Shown here in pieces: positions 1-9,308 of a DNA stretch of 64,000 bases. This stretch comes from Stenotrophomonas sp. SY1 (lineage in GTDB: Bacteria; Pseudomonadota; Gammaproteobacteria; Xanthomonadales; Xanthomonadaceae): the NCBI RefSeq assembly GCF_021202945.1, contig NZ_JAJOYR010000002.1:484112-548111 (forward strand). The letters are read 5' to 3'. Numbering within the stretch: position 1 is the stretch's first letter; each line of letters begins with the position of its first letter. Below the pieces are notes generated by a model. The model searched no databases, was not told where the DNA came from, and saw only the letters and a list, made by a program, of their open reading frames with translations. Position numbers and translations under genes: made by a program.

Positions 1-129
1 CAGTTGGCCGTGGAAGCGGCGCGTTTGCTGGAGAAACACCAGATCAACGGCCTGATCGTGGTCGATGCCGACAACCGACCGGTCGGCGCCCTGAACATTC
101 ATGACCTGTTGCGGGCAAAAGTGGTCTAA
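1..129 (+). CDS. kdsD: Arabinose-5-phosphate isomerase, C-terminal end (partial)
   Basis: Open at the left edge of the window, this is the last 42 codons of a protein ending in a CBS repeat (INGLIVVDADNRPVGALNIH, then LLRAK). D-arabinose-5-phosphate isomerases (KdsD/KpsF) have a SIS domain followed by two CBS repeats. They convert ribulose-5-phosphate to arabinose-5-phosphate, the first committed step of KDO synthesis. The call rests on this CBS tail and on the next gene being the KDO-8-phosphate phosphatase, the usual partner just upstream of lptC. The catalytic SIS domain lies outside the window. Confidence 0.85.
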   Translation, partial: QLAVEAARLLEKHQINGLIVVDADNRPVGALNIHDLLRAKVV

Positions 130-192
130 AGCCCCCACAATCCCCATTCAACCTGCCTTCCCCACGCCCGCCGCAACGGATCCTGCCCGCAG

Positions 193-741
193 ATGCCTTA
201 TTCCCCGCTCGACCACTTCCCCGCCCCGCTGCACGCCGTGGCTGCGCGCATCCGGCTGGCCTGCTTCGACGTGGACGGCACGCTGACCGACGGGCGCCTG
301 TACTACGACCATGCCGGCAACGAGAGCAAGGCGTACTACGTGCAGGACGGGCTGGGCCTGAAACTGCTGCAGCAGCACGGCATCCACCCGGTGCTGATCA
401 CCGCCCGCAACAGCCTTTCGGCGCAGAAGCGTGGAGCGGATCTGGGGATCGACACGCAGATCGCTGTCGGCAACAAGCTGGCCAGCGTGCGCGCCCTGTG
501 CGAGGCGCATGGCATCGGCCTGGACCAGGTTGCCTTCCTTGGCGATGACCTGCCCGATCTGGCACCGCTGTGCAATGTCGGCCTGGCGGTCGCTCCGGCC
601 GATGCGCATCCGTGGATCGCCGAACGCGTGCATTGGCAGACCCGCGCCCAGGGCGGCCGTGGCGCAGCGCGCGAGTTGTGCGACGTGCTGCTCGCAGCGC
701 AGGGCAAGCTCGATGATGTTCTGGCGAGGTTCTCGGCATGA
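193..741 (+). CDS. kdsC: 3-deoxy-D-manno-octulosonate-8-phosphate phosphatase
   Basis: A 182-residue HAD-superfamily phosphatase that releases phosphate from KDO-8-phosphate in the cytoplasm, giving KDO for the inner core of lipopolysaccharide. HAD motif I is DVDGTLTDG at about residues 26-34, with D26 as nucleophile and D28 as acid/base. The ITARNS segment is near 69-74, and the metal-binding LGDDLPD is near 116-122. The length fits the small capless KdsC subfamily. The stop overlaps the lptC start (ATGA at 738-741), so the two are probably translationally coupled. Confidence 0.95.
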   Translation: MPYSPLDHFPAPLHAVAARIRLACFDVDGTLTDGRLYYDHAGNESKAYYVQDGLGLKLLQQHGIHPVLITARNSLSAQKRGADLGIDTQIAVGNKLASVRALCEAHGIGLDQVAFLGDDLPDLAPLCNVGLAVAPADAHPWIAERVHWQTRAQGGRGAARELCDVLLAAQGKLDDVLARFSA

Positions 742-1304
742 GCTGGCGCTCCCTACTGGGCATTGGATTGCTGTTGGCGGCGTTGATCAGCGGCTGGTCG
801 GCCTGGCGCCATCGCGCCAGCAGCACCCCGCAGGCTGCCGAGGAAGGCAGCACCGACTTCGTGCTGAAGGATTTCGAGATCATCACCCTGGACAAGGAAG
901 GCAAGGAGTCCATGACGCTGCGTGCGCCAGCGATGGAACGCAATCGCGCCGACCAGACGTCCATGATCACCTCACCGCTGTTCCTGATGCCCGATGCCGC
1001 CGGCCAGCATTGGGAACTGCGCGCCAGCACCGGCTGGGTCAGCCCCAAGGGCGAAGAACTGCGCCTGCGCGGCAATGTCTCCGGCGACAGCCCGAAAGAC
1101 GGCAAGACCCCGCCCACCACCTTCCGTACCGATGCGCTGGACGTACTCACCGAACAAAGCCTGGCGCGTACCGATGGCCGCGTCACCATGACCCGCCCGG
1201 GGCTTACCCAGACCGGCATCGGCTTCCAGGCCAACCTCAAGTCCAAGCAGTACTCCCTCCTTTCCCAGGTCAAGACCCGCTATGAACCCAATGCTGCCCG
1301 CTAA
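738..1304 (+). CDS. lptC: LPS export system periplasmic protein LptC
   Basis: A 188-residue protein with one N-terminal membrane anchor (about residues 5-22, LLGIGLLLAALISGW) followed by a periplasmic beta-jellyroll-type region (DFVLKDFEIITLDKEGKESM...). LptC passes lipopolysaccharide from the LptB2FG transporter to LptA in the periplasmic bridge. It overlaps kdsC by four bases, and its last 23 bases overlap the lptA start. The sequence family is poorly conserved, so the call rests jointly on the anchor, the size and the position between kdsC and lptA. Confidence 0.92.
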   Translation: MSWRSLLGIGLLLAALISGWSAWRHRASSTPQAAEEGSTDFVLKDFEIITLDKEGKESMTLRAPAMERNRADQTSMITSPLFLMPDAAGQHWELRASTGWVSPKGEELRLRGNVSGDSPKDGKTPPTTFRTDALDVLTEQSLARTDGRVTMTRPGLTQTGIGFQANLKSKQYSLLSQVKTRYEPNAAR

Positions 1305-1809
1305 GCTTGCGTCGATCACCCTGCTCGCCGCCCTGCTCGTGCCTGCCGCGGTGTGGGCCAAGTCATCCGATCGCAACCAGCCGATGACCATCGACTCGAC
1401 CAACAGCGACTGCAACTTCAGCGACAACGGCAAATGCCAGTTCAGCGGCAACGTCGTCATCACCCAGGGCACGCTGGAAATCCAGGCCGATACGGCTGAT
1501 GTGATCCAGAAGAACGGCGAGACCGAGCGGGTGATCTTCACCGGCAAGCAGGCCCGGCTGAAGCAGCAGATGGACGACAACACCTGGATGAATGCCCGTG
1601 CCGACAACATGGATTACAACGTCACCAGCGAAGTGATCGTGCTGACCGGCAACTACAACGTCGAATCCGACCGCGGCACCAACGCCGGCCAGCGCATGGT
1701 CTACAACACCCGCACCGGCGCCATGCAGAGCGGCGGCGACGGCACCCGCGTGCGTACGGTCATCCAGCCCAAGAACAAGGCACCTGCCGCGCAGGGAGAG
1801 AAGAAGTAA
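1282..1809 (+). CDS. lptA: LPS transport periplasmic protein LptA
   Basis: A 175-residue periplasmic protein. A signal peptide (about residues 1-26) ends at AVWA-KSS. The OstA/LptA beta-jellyroll follows, with typical strands such as [21 protein letters not shown] and [16 protein letters not shown]. LptA monomers stack to form the bridge that carries lipopolysaccharide across the periplasm. A second ATG at 1291 would shorten the leader by three residues and cannot be excluded. The TAA stop overlaps the lptB start (TAATG at 1807-1811). Confidence 0.94.
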   Translation: MNPMLPAKLASITLLAALLVPAAVWAKSSDRNQPMTIDSTNSDCNFSDNGKCQFSGNVVITQGTLEIQADTADVIQKNGETERVIFTGKQARLKQQMDDNTWMNARADNMDYNVTSEVIVLTGNYNVESDRGTNAGQRMVYNTRTGAMQSGGDGTRVRTVIQPKNKAPAAQGEKK

Positions 1810-2528
1810 TGCTCGTCGCCAAAGGTCTGCGCAAGCGCTACAAGAACCGCGAAGTCGTCAAGGATTTCGGGCTCACCCTCGACGCCGGTGAAGTGGTCGG
1901 CCTGCTCGGCCCCAACGGTGCCGGCAAGACCACCTGCTTCTACATGATCGTCGGCCTGGTCGCCGCCGATGCCGGCAGCATCGTGCTCGACGGCAAGGAC
2001 ATCACCGGCGATCCGATGTACACGCGCGCCAAACAGGGCGTGGGCTACCTGCCGCAGGAGCCTTCGGTGTTCCGCAAACTCAGCGTGGCCGACAACATCG
2101 CCCTGGTGCTGGAGCTGCGCGAAGACCTTGATGCCGCCGGCCGCGAACACGAGTTGAATGCGCTGCTGGAAGAACTGCAGATCAGCCATGTCGCCAGCCA
2201 GGCCGGCGCCAGCCTGTCCGGCGGCGAACGTCGCCGTTGCGAAATCGCCCGCGCACTGGCTGCCAAACCGCGCCTGATCCTGCTCGACGAACCCTTCGCT
2301 GGCGTGGATCCGATTTCCGTCGGCGAAATCCAGCGCATCGTGACTCACCTCAAACAACGCGGCATCGGCGTGTTGATCACCGATCACAACGTCCGCGAAA
2401 CCTTGGGAATCTGCGACCGGGCGTATATCCTCGCTGAGGGCAGCGTCCTGGCGCAGGGAGCACCGGAAGAACTGCTGGCCAACACCGACGTGCGCCGCGT
2501 CTACCTCGGAGATGCCTTCACCCTCTGA
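1809..2528 (+). CDS. lptB: LPS export ABC transporter ATP-binding protein LptB
   Basis: A 239-residue cytoplasmic ABC ATPase that powers lipopolysaccharide extraction with LptF and LptG, which are not in this window. Walker A is GPNGAGKTT (residues 34-42), the signature is LSGGERRR (near 136-143) and Walker B is [12 protein letters not shown] (near 155-166). [10 protein letters not shown] holds the switch histidine and is characteristic of LptB. Its place directly after lptA and before rpoN is the standard order in proteobacteria. Confidence 0.97.
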   Translation: MLVAKGLRKRYKNREVVKDFGLTLDAGEVVGLLGPNGAGKTTCFYMIVGLVAADAGSIVLDGKDITGDPMYTRAKQGVGYLPQEPSVFRKLSVADNIALVLELREDLDAAGREHELNALLEELQISHVASQAGASLSGGERRRCEIARALAAKPRLILLDEPFAGVDPISVGEIQRIVTHLKQRGIGVLITDHNVRETLGICDRAYILAEGSVLAQGAPEELLANTDVRRVYLGDAFTL

Positions 2529-2569
2529 GCAGCCGCACCACGTCACGCTCCCGCCTGACGGAATCCGGC

Positions 2570-4000
2570 ATGAAAGCTCGGTTGCAGACATCGATGGGAC
2601 AGAGCCTGGTCATGACGCCGCAGTTGCGTCAGGCCATCCGTCTGTTGCAGATGTCCAGCACCGAGCTTGAACTTGAGCTGGTCGAAGCAGTGGAAACCAA
2701 TCCATTGCTGGAATGGGCCGAAGCCGGCGATGCCGCCGGCGACGACGAGCCGACGACCAGCAGCGCCGACGAACAACCTGCCGATCCCGCCCAGGGCGAC
2801 ATCAACGACGACAGCCAGGACTGGGAAGGCGGCGACGAGGACTGGAGCAGCAGCCGCTCCGGCTCCTTCGATGACGATGGCGAGCCGGGCGAGCGTGAAC
2901 AGGCCGCCGAGCCGGACACGCTGTCGGACCATCTGCTCTGGCAGCTGCACCTGTCCCATCTGGGCAGGCGCGATCGCGCCATTGGCGTGGCCCTGATCGA
3001 CGCACTGGACGAAGACGGCTACCTGCGCGAGCCGTTCTCCAGCATCATCCAGACCCTGCTGCCCGACATCCGCGCCGGCGAAGACGAAATCCTCGCCGTC
3101 CTGCGGCAGATCCAGCGTTTCGACCCTGCCGGCGTGGGTGCACGCTCACTGGGCGAATGCCTGTGCCTGCAACTAGACACCCTGCCCGCCTGCACGCCCG
3201 GGCTGGCCCTGGCCCGGACCATCGCCCTGGGACCGCTGGAGCGCCTGCCCCGTGCTGGCATTCCCGGCATCGCCCAGGAACTGAAGCAACCGCTGGCCGA
3301 CGTCGAACAGGCCGTGCAGCTGCTGCGCTCACTGGACCCGCGTCCGGGCAAGCAACTGGGTGAACTGTCCACCGACACCTACGTGGTGCCGGATGTGGTG
3401 ATCTGGCGCCAGCGCGGCGTGTGGCGCTGCGCGCTGGCCGCACATGCCGGCCCCAAGGTGGTCATCAACCGTGGTTATGAACAGCTGATCCGACGCTGCG
3501 GTGACGCCGACGCCAGCTACCTGCGCGGCCAGCTCCAGGAAGCCCGCTGGCTGCTCAAGAGCCTGGAGGCCCGCGGCGAAACCCTGTTGCGGGTGGTCAC
3601 CAGCCTGCTGCACCACCAGGCCGGTTTCCTGGAATTCGGCGAACAGGCGCTGCGTCCGTTGACGCTGCGTGAAATCGCCGGTGAACTCGACCTTCACGAA
3701 TCCACCATTTCCCGCGCCATTGCCCGCAAGTACGTGCGCACCCCGCGCGGAACCTTGCCGCTGCGTGCGTTCTTCGCCTCGGGCATTGATACCGACGGCG
3801 GCGGTGAAGCATCCAGCACCGCCATCCAGTCGATGATCCGCAATCTGATCGACGCGGAAAACCCGCGCAAACCGCTTTCTGACGCCAAGCTGGCCGAGCT
3901 GCTCAAAACCAGTGGAATACCGGTAGCGCGGCGCACCGTTGCGAAGTATCGTGAAGCCATGAACATCTCCGCCTCCCACGAACGCGTACGCATCGTCTGA
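2570..4000 (+). CDS. rpoN: RNA polymerase sigma-54 factor
   Basis: A 476-residue sigma-54. Region I is the glutamine- and leucine-rich N-terminus (QSLVMTPQLRQAIRLLQMSS...NPLLEW), which interacts with enhancer-binding ATPases. An acidic linker follows (about 55-125, many D/E/S), then the core-binding domain. The helix-turn-helix around LTLREIAGELDLHESTISRAI contacts the -12 element, and the C-terminal RpoN box ARRTVAKYRE (near 454-463) reads the -24 element. Sigma-54 directs nitrogen, motility and often virulence genes. The hpf-ptsN-hprK-rapZ genes that follow are its usual neighbours. Confidence 0.97.
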   Translation: MKARLQTSMGQSLVMTPQLRQAIRLLQMSSTELELELVEAVETNPLLEWAEAGDAAGDDEPTTSSADEQPADPAQGDINDDSQDWEGGDEDWSSSRSGSFDDDGEPGEREQAAEPDTLSDHLLWQLHLSHLGRRDRAIGVALIDALDEDGYLREPFSSIIQTLLPDIRAGEDEILAVLRQIQRFDPAGVGARSLGECLCLQLDTLPACTPGLALARTIALGPLERLPRAGIPGIAQELKQPLADVEQAVQLLRSLDPRPGKQLGELSTDTYVVPDVVIWRQRGVWRCALAAHAGPKVVINRGYEQLIRRCGDADASYLRGQLQEARWLLKSLEARGETLLRVVTSLLHHQAGFLEFGEQALRPLTLREIAGELDLHESTISRAIARKYVRTPRGTLPLRAFFASGIDTDGGGEASSTAIQSMIRNLIDAENPRKPLSDAKLAELLKTSGIPVARRTVAKYREAMNISASHERVRIV

Positions 4001-4060
4001 GGCAATCGCTGTTCTGGCGCGGGGGTTCATGAGGCAAACCCGAACCACAGGAGGAATCCG

Positions 4061-4378
4061 ATGCGTATCGAGACGTATGGCCAGCAGATCGAAGTGACAC
4101 CCGCCCTGAAGGAGTACGTGGAAACCAAGCTGGAGCGGTTGGGCCGGCATTTCGACCAACACTGCGAGATACGGGTGCAGCTATCCACCCGCAAGCCTGA
4201 CTTTCTCGTTGTCGCCACGGTGAATCTCCCCGGGCGCACCCTGCACGCAGACGCCGCCGCCCCGACCATGTACGCGGCCATTGACGTCCTTGCAGACAAG
4301 CTGGACCGCCTGGTCATCAAGCACAAGGAAAAGCATCTTCCCCACGCATCGCATGCTCTGCGCGACAATGGCATCTAG
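4061..4378 (+). CDS. hpf: Ribosome hibernation promoting factor, short form
   Basis: A 105-residue S30AE-family protein (MRIETYGQQIEVTPALKEYVETKLERLGRHF...). It has the length of the short HPF type that dimerises 70S ribosomes together with RMF in stationary phase. It lacks the C-terminal dimerisation domain of long HPF. A strong ribosome site (AGGAGG near 4050) stands ahead of the ATG. It lies directly after rpoN, as in many gammaproteobacteria, where it was once annotated as a sigma-54 modulation protein. Confidence 0.94.
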   Translation: MRIETYGQQIEVTPALKEYVETKLERLGRHFDQHCEIRVQLSTRKPDFLVVATVNLPGRTLHADAAAPTMYAAIDVLADKLDRLVIKHKEKHLPHASHALRDNGI

Positions 4379-4399
4379 ACGCCAACATCCGTAGCAATC

Positions 4400-4852
4400 A
4401 TGCCGTTGACCGACCTTATGGCGGCCGTGAGTACCCAGGTACTTGCGGCCGCCGACCGTGATACCACCCTTCTCGCCGCCTCGCGACTGCTCGCCTGTCG
4501 CGAAGCCGGGGCTGACAGCCTTTTCCAGAGCCTGCGCGAACGCGAACGCGTGGGCAGCACCGCCATCGGTCATGGCATCGCCATCCCGCATGGCCGCTCC
4601 ACCACCCTGACCCAACCCCGTGGCGCCTTGTTGCGCCTGGAACGGCCGGTGGACTTCGGTGGTGACGAAGCCGTTGACCTGGTGTTCGCCATGGCCGTGC
4701 CCGAGCATTACACGCACCAGCACCTGATGCTGTTGTCCGAGCTGGCGGAGATGTTCTCCGATGCCAGCATCCGCCAGGCGCTGCGCGATGCACCCGACGC
4801 GACAACCCTCAAACACCTCATCACCCACCCGCAACAGGCGTGCCGCGGATGA
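4400..4852 (+). CDS. ptsN: PTS IIA-like nitrogen-regulatory protein PtsN
   Basis: A 150-residue EIIA-Ntr/fructose-type domain. The phosphoacceptor histidine is H64 in [12 protein letters not shown]. In the nitrogen PTS it receives phosphate from an HPr-type carrier and acts as a regulator of potassium uptake and other targets, not as a sugar transporter. Its stop overlaps the likely hprK start (ATGA at 4849-4852). No EIIB or EIIC gene is present here, which supports a regulatory role. Confidence 0.94.
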   Translation: MPLTDLMAAVSTQVLAAADRDTTLLAASRLLACREAGADSLFQSLRERERVGSTAIGHGIAIPHGRSTTLTQPRGALLRLERPVDFGGDEAVDLVFAMAVPEHYTHQHLMLLSELAEMFSDASIRQALRDAPDATTLKHLITHPQQACRG

Positions 4853-5799
4853 ATACCAGCATCACCGCCCAAGAACTGTTCGACCAGCAGCGCGAAAAGC
4901 TTGAACTGCGCTGGGTCGCGGGCCACAAGGGCGCGCAACGCGAACTGGAAGCCGGCAACACCGTCTCGCGCCGCCCGTCGCTGGCCGGCTACCTGAACAC
5001 CATCTACCCCAACAAGGTGCAGATCCTCGGCACCGAGGAGCTGACCTGGCTGGACTCGCTGGACTCGCGCCAGCGCTGGGAAGTGATCGAACGCATCATC
5101 CAGGCGCGCCCGCTGGCGCTGGTCATCACCAAGAGCCACGGTTGCCCGGAAGACCTGCGCGCGGCCGCTGATGAATCACAGACGCCGCTGTGGGTTTCGC
5201 CCAAGCGCGGCCACGAGCTGCTCAACCACCTCAGCTATCATCTGGCCCGCACCCTGGCGCCACGCGTCACCCTGCACGGGGTGTTCATGGAGATCTACTC
5301 CATCGGCGTGCTGATCACCGGCGAGGCCGGTTCGGGCAAGAGCGAGCTGGCGCTGGAACTGCTATCGCGCGGACACCGGCTGGTGGCCGACGACGCCCCG
5401 GAGTTCACCCAGATCGCCCCGGACGTGCTCGACGGCACCTGCCCCGAACTGCTGCAGGACCTGCTGGAAGTGCGTGGCCTGGGCGTGCTCAACGTACGCC
5501 AGATGTTCGGTGACACGGCTGTAAAGAAGAACAAGTACCTTCGCCTCATCGTCCACCTGACCAAGCCGATGACCGAGCCCAGCACCTACGGTTATGAGCG
5601 CCTGACTGGCGATTCCGGCAAGCGCCACGTGCTGGACCTGGACGTGCCGCTGATCACCCTGCCGGTGATGCCCGGCCGCAACCTGGCCGTGCTGACCGAG
5701 GCCGCCACGCGCCTGCACATCCTGCGCACCAAGGGCATCGATCCGGCTGCGATGTTCATCGCCCGTCACAGCAACCTGCTGGAGCAACGCAGTTCATGA
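4849..5799 (+). CDS. hprK: HPr kinase/phosphorylase
   Basis: A 316-residue bifunctional enzyme that phosphorylates and dephosphorylates the regulatory serine of HPr. The N-terminal domain spans about 1-130. The catalytic C-terminal domain has H143 ([10 protein letters not shown]), Walker A GEAGSGKS (158-165), and LVADDAPEF. The family signature [17 protein letters not shown] follows. I chose the ATG at 4849, which overlaps the ptsN stop, over a GTG nine bases upstream. The target HPr with its serine is encoded further down the same block. Confidence 0.95.
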   Translation: MNTSITAQELFDQQREKLELRWVAGHKGAQRELEAGNTVSRRPSLAGYLNTIYPNKVQILGTEELTWLDSLDSRQRWEVIERIIQARPLALVITKSHGCPEDLRAAADESQTPLWVSPKRGHELLNHLSYHLARTLAPRVTLHGVFMEIYSIGVLITGEAGSGKSELALELLSRGHRLVADDAPEFTQIAPDVLDGTCPELLQDLLEVRGLGVLNVRQMFGDTAVKKNKYLRLIVHLTKPMTEPSTYGYERLTGDSGKRHVLDLDVPLITLPVMPGRNLAVLTEAATRLHILRTKGIDPAAMFIARHSNLLEQRSS

Positions 5800-6674
5800 A
5801 CACCCCACAGGCACCGGTGCTGGTGATCGTCAGCGGCCTGTCCGGCTCGGGCAAATCGGTCGCGTTGAAGACCTTTGAGGACCTGGATTACTACTGTTCG
5901 GACAACATTCCGCTGAACCTGTTGCCCGAGTTCGTACGCGACGTGCTTGGCGAACGCAATGAGAACAGCCCGACAAGGCTGGCCGTCGGCATCGACGTGC
6001 GTGGCCGCAGTGACCTGAGCCAGTTGGCGCGCTGGCGCCAGACCGCCCGTGAACACGGCATCGATGCACGCCTGTTGTTCTTCGAAGCCGACGACGACAC
6101 CCTGCTCGCGCGCTACGCCGATACCCGACGCCGGCACCCGCTCAGCCATCTGGGCCTGTCCCTGCCCGAAGCCATCGCCCGCGAACGCGAACTGACCGCA
6201 CCGTTGCGGCGCGAAGCCGATGCGATCATCGACACCACCCGGCTCAACGTTCATCAGTTGCGGCGCAGGGTGATCACCGAATTCGCACTCAGCCACGAAA
6301 GCAACCTGTCGTTGCTGTTCGAATCCTTCGCCTACAAGCGCGGCGTCCCCGCCGAAGCGGACTTCGTGTTCGATGCGCGGGTGCTGCCCAACCCGCACTG
6401 GGACCCTGAGCTGCGCTCACTGACCGGCCGCGACCGTGAAGTGCGGGAGTACCTGGACGCCCAGCCTGAAGTGGTGCGTTACGTCACCCAGCTCGAAGAC
6501 CTGCTCGACACCTGGCTGCCCAAGCTCGGCAGCGAAACCCGCAGCTACGTGACCGTGGCCTTCGGCTGTACCGGCGGCAAGCACCGCTCGGTGTACCTGG
6601 CCGAACGGCTCGCCCGCCATGCACGTGAGCGCGGCTGGCAGGACGTGGCCACCTTCCACCGGGAACAGGATTAG
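5796..6674 (+). CDS. rapZ: RNase adapter protein RapZ
   Basis: A 292-residue P-loop protein with Walker A GLSGSGKS (residues 14-21). Its conserved C-terminus carries [18 protein letters not shown] and the [21 protein letters not shown] segment. In Escherichia coli RapZ presents the GlmZ small RNA to RNase E and so tunes glucosamine-6-phosphate synthase. That function has not been shown for this lineage. It overlaps hprK by four bases (ATGA at 5796-5799). Confidence 0.95.
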   Translation: MNTPQAPVLVIVSGLSGSGKSVALKTFEDLDYYCSDNIPLNLLPEFVRDVLGERNENSPTRLAVGIDVRGRSDLSQLARWRQTAREHGIDARLLFFEADDDTLLARYADTRRRHPLSHLGLSLPEAIARERELTAPLRREADAIIDTTRLNVHQLRRRVITEFALSHESNLSLLFESFAYKRGVPAEADFVFDARVLPNPHWDPELRSLTGRDREVREYLDAQPEVVRYVTQLEDLLDTWLPKLGSETRSYVTVAFGCTGGKHRSVYLAERLARHARERGWQDVATFHREQD

Positions 6675-6775
6675 GGCCGGCGCGGGCCCAGATGAATTGG
6701 CTTGTCCGCAATGGCACACAGAAGACACGTTTTCAGCGCTATCGCGGGGTCATGTTGACCTGTTAACGTTCGGAC

Positions 6776-7168
6776 ATGACCTGCGGCATTCTCCTTGTGA
6801 CCCATCCCGGCGTCGGCACTTCCCTGCTGGAAGTGGCGACCACCCTGTTGCGCCAGCTGCCCCTGAAGACCGAAGCGTTCGAAGTCCCCTTCGACGCTGA
6901 CCTTGATGTGCTGTTGCCCGAAGCATCGGCGGCCATGCGCCGGGTGGAAGGTGAAGACGGCGTGCTGGTGCTGACCGATCTGTACGGTGCCAGCCCCAGC
7001 AACCTGGCCAACCAGCTGGCACGTCTGGGCACACCGGCCCGGCGCGTATCGGGCTTGAGCCTGCCGATGCTGCTGCGGGTAATGAACTATCCGGAACAGG
7101 GACTGGATCAACTGCCCGCCACTGCGGCGGCGGGCGCACGCAATGGAGTCATCGTCGACGATGCTTGA
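6776..7168 (+). CDS. PTS system mannose-type EIIA component
   Basis: A 130-residue EIIA domain of the mannose/fructose-man family. The likely phosphorylated histidine is H10 in GILLVTHPGVG, and the sheet strands GVLVLTDLYGASPSNLANQLA are conserved. No man-type EIIB, IIC or IID gene is in the window, so a regulatory phosphorelay role with HPr and enzyme I is more likely than sugar uptake. Bases 6675-6775 separate it from rapZ and contain a short inverted repeat (GGTCA-TGT-TGACC, 6748-6760) that could lie in its promoter. The stop overlaps the ptsH start. Confidence 0.9.
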   Translation: MTCGILLVTHPGVGTSLLEVATTLLRQLPLKTEAFEVPFDADLDVLLPEASAAMRRVEGEDGVLVLTDLYGASPSNLANQLARLGTPARRVSGLSLPMLLRVMNYPEQGLDQLPATAAAGARNGVIVDDA

Positions 7169-7430
7169 ACAAGAACTCACCGTTTCCAACCGTCTGGGCC
7201 TGCACGCCCGCGCCACCGCCAAGCTGGTGCAGGTGCTGTCCGGCTTCCGCGCCAATGCCACGCTGGTGGCCAAAGGCCGCGAGGTCAACGCCAAGAGCAT
7301 CATGGGTGTGATGCTGCTGGCCGCCGCGCAGGGCACCCCGGTCACCGTCCGCATCGATGGCGAGGACGAAGCGGCCGCGCTTGAAGCGGTAACCGCCCTG
7401 TTCGAGCGCCGTTTCGACGAGGACAACTGA
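7161..7430 (+). CDS. ptsH: Phosphocarrier protein HPr
   Basis: An 89-residue HPr. The phosphocarrier histidine is H15 in NRLGLHARAT. The regulatory serine is S46 in NAKSIMGVMLLAA, which fits the presence of hprK a little upstream. I chose the ATG at 7161, which overlaps the preceding EIIA stop and gives the normal HPr length. An upstream in-frame ATG at 7143 would add six residues. It passes phosphate from enzyme I to the EIIA proteins encoded alongside. Confidence 0.95.
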   Translation: MLEQELTVSNRLGLHARATAKLVQVLSGFRANATLVAKGREVNAKSIMGVMLLAAAQGTPVTVRIDGEDEAAALEAVTALFERRFDEDN

Positions 7431-7473
7431 TGCCGCTGGCCGCGCCAGGCGATATCTGCCGGAGCCTGCTGCC

Positions 7474-9192
7474 GTGACCCGGCTGCAGGGCCAGCCCGCC
7501 TCGCGTGGCACCGTTCTGGGCCGTGCCCGGCTGCGCCTGCCGCAGGTGCAGGAAACCGGTGAAAAGCGCATTGCCGCTGGCGCGGTTGACCAGGAGCTGC
7601 AACGCCTGCACCGCGCCACCGATGCCGCCCGCGCCGAAATGCGCGAGCTGCGCAGCCGCCTGCAGGGCGCGCTGCCCGCCGAAGTTGGCGAATTCCTCGA
7701 CCTGCACGCGATGCTGCTGGACGACCCTGAGCTGCTTGCGGCACTGGACGAACTGGTCCGCAGCAAGCGCTACAGCGCCAGCTATGCCCTGCGCGTGCAG
7801 CGCGACCGCCTGGCGCAGGTGTTCCAGGGCATGGAAGACGCCTACCTCAAGAGTCGCCTTGACGACCTGGATCACGTCATCGGGCGCATCCAGTCGTTCC
7901 TGCACAAACGCCCCAACAACGTGAAGGGGCTGTCCGGGGAAATCCTGGTCTGCGAGAACGTGGCCCCCTCGGAACTGGCACAACTGCAATCGCAGGGCGT
8001 GGTCGGCATTGTCAGCAGCAGCGGCAACACGCTTTCGCACAGCGCCATCCTTGCGCGAAGCCTGCACATGCCGCTGGTGGTGGGCGCCAGCGCGGTGCTG
8101 AACCGCATCAACGACGGCGATGTGCTGATCGTTGACGGCGGCAGCGGCGAGATCGTGATCGAGCCGGCGGCGGCGGACCTGCGCCAGTACCGCGCCCGCC
8201 AACGCGAACTGGCGCGCGAACAACGTGAGCTGGGGCGACTGCGCGGCAAGCCCACCCGCACCGTGGACGGGGTCGAGATCACCCTGCTGGCCAACGCCGA
8301 ATCCCAGGACGACGTCACCCAGGCACATGCACTGGGCGCGCGCGGCCTGGGCCTGTACCGGACCGAGTTCCTGTTCCTGCAGCGCAACCAGCTGCCAAAC
8401 GAGGAAGAACAGTTCCGCGTCTACCGTGACACCGTGCTGGGCATGAGCGGCCTGCCGGTCACCATCCGCACGCTGGACCTGGGCGCGGACAAGGCCGATC
8501 GCACCGGGTTGGTGGTCGGCACCGAGGAAAACCCCGCGCTGGGCCTGCGAGGCGTGCGCCTGTCGCTGGCCCGACCGAAGGTGTCCGACACCCAGCTGCG
8601 CGCCATCCTGCGCAGCTCCGGCTATGGCCCGGTGCGCATCCTGGTGCCGATGATCAGCACCCGCGAGGAGATCATGGCGGTACGCCGCCGGTTGTCGCGG
8701 CTGGCCGCATTGCTCCGCAATGAAGGCCATGAGGTGGCCGAGAACATCCCGGTCGGGGCGATGATCGAAGTGCCGGCTGCAGCCATCGCGCTGGAGTGCT
8801 TCATCGATCAGGTCGATTTCCTTTCGATCGGCACCAACGACCTGGTGCAGTACCTGCTGGCCGCCGACCGCAACAATGAGGCCGTCAGCGAGCTGTACTC
8901 CCCGCTGCATCCGGCCGTGTTGCGGCTGGTGTTGCAGGTGATCGAAACCGCACAGCGGCATGGCACGCCGGTGGCGGTCTGCGGCGAGATTGCCGGTGAT
9001 GCGCGCATGACCCCGCTGCTGCTGGCGTTGGGCCTGACCGAGTTCAGCCTGCACCCCGGCACGCTGCTGGAAGTGCGCCGTGCCATCCGCAGCATGGACC
9101 TGTCCGCATTGCGTGCGCAGGCGCCGCAGCTGCTCGCCGCGCGCGACCGTCGCGGCATCGAACGCTGGGTTGCGAGCGTGGGCAACGACTGA
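7474..9192 (+). CDS. ptsI: Phosphoenolpyruvate-protein phosphotransferase (enzyme I)
   Basis: A 572-residue enzyme I that transfers phosphate from phosphoenolpyruvate to HPr. The phosphohistidine is H189 in GNTLSHSAILARSL. The PEP-utilising TIM barrel carries LYRTEFLFL, IRTLDLGADK, the family signature DFLSIGTNDLVQYLLAADR and the catalytic cysteine segment VAVCGEIAGD. It lacks the N-terminal GAF domain of PtsP, so it is a plain enzyme I. The start is a GTG at 7474, 43 bases after ptsH. Confidence 0.95.
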   Translation: MTRLQGQPASRGTVLGRARLRLPQVQETGEKRIAAGAVDQELQRLHRATDAARAEMRELRSRLQGALPAEVGEFLDLHAMLLDDPELLAALDELVRSKRYSASYALRVQRDRLAQVFQGMEDAYLKSRLDDLDHVIGRIQSFLHKRPNNVKGLSGEILVCENVAPSELAQLQSQGVVGIVSSSGNTLSHSAILARSLHMPLVVGASAVLNRINDGDVLIVDGGSGEIVIEPAAADLRQYRARQRELAREQRELGRLRGKPTRTVDGVEITLLANAESQDDVTQAHALGARGLGLYRTEFLFLQRNQLPNEEEQFRVYRDTVLGMSGLPVTIRTLDLGADKADRTGLVVGTEENPALGLRGVRLSLARPKVSDTQLRAILRSSGYGPVRILVPMISTREEIMAVRRRLSRLAALLRNEGHEVAENIPVGAMIEVPAAAIALECFIDQVDFLSIGTNDLVQYLLAADRNNEAVSELYSPLHPAVLRLVLQVIETAQRHGTPVAVCGEIAGDARMTPLLLALGLTEFSLHPGTLLEVRRAIRSMDLSALRAQAPQLLAARDRRGIERWVASVGND

Positions 9193-9308
9193 GTTTCCCG
9201 CGCAAAGCCAGTGCAACGCTGGCCCGCGCAGTTGATAATGACGGGCTCAACACCGCCGATGCCGCATCCTTGCCCGGGATAGCGGCCTTTTCATTCCGGG
9301 AGCAGCGC

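Noticed and set aside
6675..6775. Sigma-54 promoter near TGGCACAC upstream of the mannose-type EIIA gene
   Set aside because: The TGGCAC is not followed at the right distance by the TTGC element, so it does not meet the -24/-12 consensus.
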